From assembly GCA_018712985.1 (NCBI GenBank), contig DVGA01000053.1, forward strand, positions 1 through 40,413: a stretch of 40,413 nt of DNA, given 5' to 3'. Of the stretch, positions 39,847 to 40,413 are shown piece by piece; position 1 is the stretch's first letter; each line of letters opens with the position of its first letter. A program made the translations under genes and the position numbers. The notes beneath the pieces were generated by a model. It searched no databases, was not told where the DNA came from, and saw only the letters and a program-made list of their open reading frames with translations. Source of the DNA: Candidatus Scatomorpha intestinavium. GTDB lineage: Bacteria; Bacillota; Clostridia; Oscillospirales; Oscillospiraceae.

Positions 39847-39921
39847 CCAGGCTGCGCCTGGAGGCAGAGCGCCGCGCCAAGGCGCGGCGGGGCAGATAAT
39901 ATAAGGGCGCAAGCCCTTATA
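39847..39921 (+). repeat. CTGCG-loop hairpin and two further stems, 3' of csoR
   Basis: CCAGG-CTGCG-CCTGG (39847-39861) starts on the base after the csoR stop, followed by AGGCAGAGC, a 9-bp stem CGCCGCGCC/GGCGCGGCG (39870-39889) and TATAAGGGC-GCAA-GCCCTTATA (39900-39921). The order and linker match the lysA 3' array read on the minus strand. It may also act as the csoR terminator, though T tracts are lacking. Confidence 0.75.
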
Positions 39922-39923
39922 AA

Positions 39924-40389
39924 GCGATTGCAGGGGCGGAAAGCCCCTGCATTGTCTTTGTCACCCCATTTCTTTTGGTTGCGCCAAAAGAAACGGGAGT
40001 GACACCCCAAAGAAAACCGCTTGGGTGCGTGTCGTAACCTACTCCGTTTATCACCCACCATCCAAGTCCACTCAACGGGTATCCCGAATGGGGAATGACG
40101 GTTGCCGCCAAAACCGTGCATTGCTCCCTGCGGTCGCGGCACTAACGGCCCGAGACTTCTACCCGTCAGTGCCGCGAGCGTAAGCGAAGCAAACGCACGG
40201 TCGGCGATGCGGCAACTCATTCACCATTAGGGATAAATAGCTTACGATGCCGCAAAGTTTGGTGATAGCCGGATTTAGCCTCCGACGAGCACCAAGCGGT
40301 TTTCTCTTTGGAGTCTGAGGGGTTTCTTTTTGACAAGACAAAAAGAAATCTCTCAGAAATGGTTCGCAGGGACCTGCCCCTGCAATCGC
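39924..40389. repeat. 466-bp element with 14-bp terminal inverted repeats and many hairpins
   Basis: GCGATTGCAGGGGC (39924-39937) is the exact reverse complement of 40376-40389. Between them lie stems at 39929-39951, 39959-40004 (tip TTTCTTTTGG/CCAAAAGAAA), 40098-40117, 40134-40177, 40209-40253, 40259-40295 and 40315-40356. No open frame with a ribosome site and sensible protein is seen. Either a non-autonomous (MITE-like) element or a large structured RNA. No target-site duplication is obvious. Confidence 0.6.
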
Positions 40390-40413
40390 CTTCGCCGCGC
40401 TATTTGCGCTTCT

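Noticed and set aside
39961-40413. Small proteins at the right end of the window (for example 39917-40111 and 40159-40341, minus strand)
   Set aside because: They lie within the hairpin-rich inverted-repeat element, lack ribosome sites and have no recognisable features.

Overview
The window looks like a chromosomal segment of a GC-rich anaerobic gut-type Clostridia (Bacillota), most like the Oscillospiraceae and relatives. The basis is gene content: a ferredoxin-dependent 2-oxoacid oxidoreductase, an enoate-reductase-type Fe-S flavoenzyme, DUF975, PadR-DUF1700 and a Clostridia-type lysA. Strong AGGAGG ribosome sites and consensus TTGACA-17-TATAAT promoters agree with this. No species can be named from the sequence alone.

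Layout. 1-1323 is probably the end of an integrated element: a partial leucine-rich-repeat protein, a DUF6061-like gene, and a displaced tRNA 3' end followed by the host-type tRNA terminator. 1614-3703 is a MarR / nitroreductase / SPL-type radical SAM operon with less GC-biased codons. 3720-4768 holds two small membrane-protein genes and 4897-4984 a tRNA-Leu(CAG). 5263-9928 is a candidate new module: two DUF362 proteins (one lipoprotein, one cytoplasmic), an ArsR-like regulator, a DUF318/ArsP-type permease and a flavin reductase. 9999-17778 pairs two overlapping PucR regulators with a divergent SDR-SDR-enoate reductase-MFS operon, probably for taking up and reducing an unsaturated carbonyl compound. 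17974-21613 (minus) is ahcY-mgtE-AEC transporter. 21936-26081 is GntR, a P-loop ATPase and a four-subunit 2-oxoacid:ferredoxin oxidoreductase. 26198-27539 is a TetR-SDR pair with two clear operators. 27701-28730 is PadR-DUF1700. 29127-31772 (minus) is a response regulator, a histidine kinase without a sensor domain and lysA, translationally coupled at the kinase-lysA junction. 31965-39500 is a glycogen operon (glgB, glgA, a phosphorylase-like fragment, a GH13 enzyme) followed by an rRNA methyltransferase. 39571-39846 is csoR.

The non-coding DNA is unusually informative. A family of hairpins with an invariant CTGCG loop and changing but complementary stems starts right after the stop codons of lysA and csoR. 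A 466-bp element bounded by perfect 14-bp inverted repeats (39924-40389) is packed with hairpins and has no convincing gene. A terminator module with conserved structure follows both tRNA sequences.

The strongest candidates for something undescribed are the DUF362 module, the phosphorylase-like fragment kept in the glycogen operon, the CTGCG-loop 3'-UTR repeats and the 466-bp inverted-repeat element.
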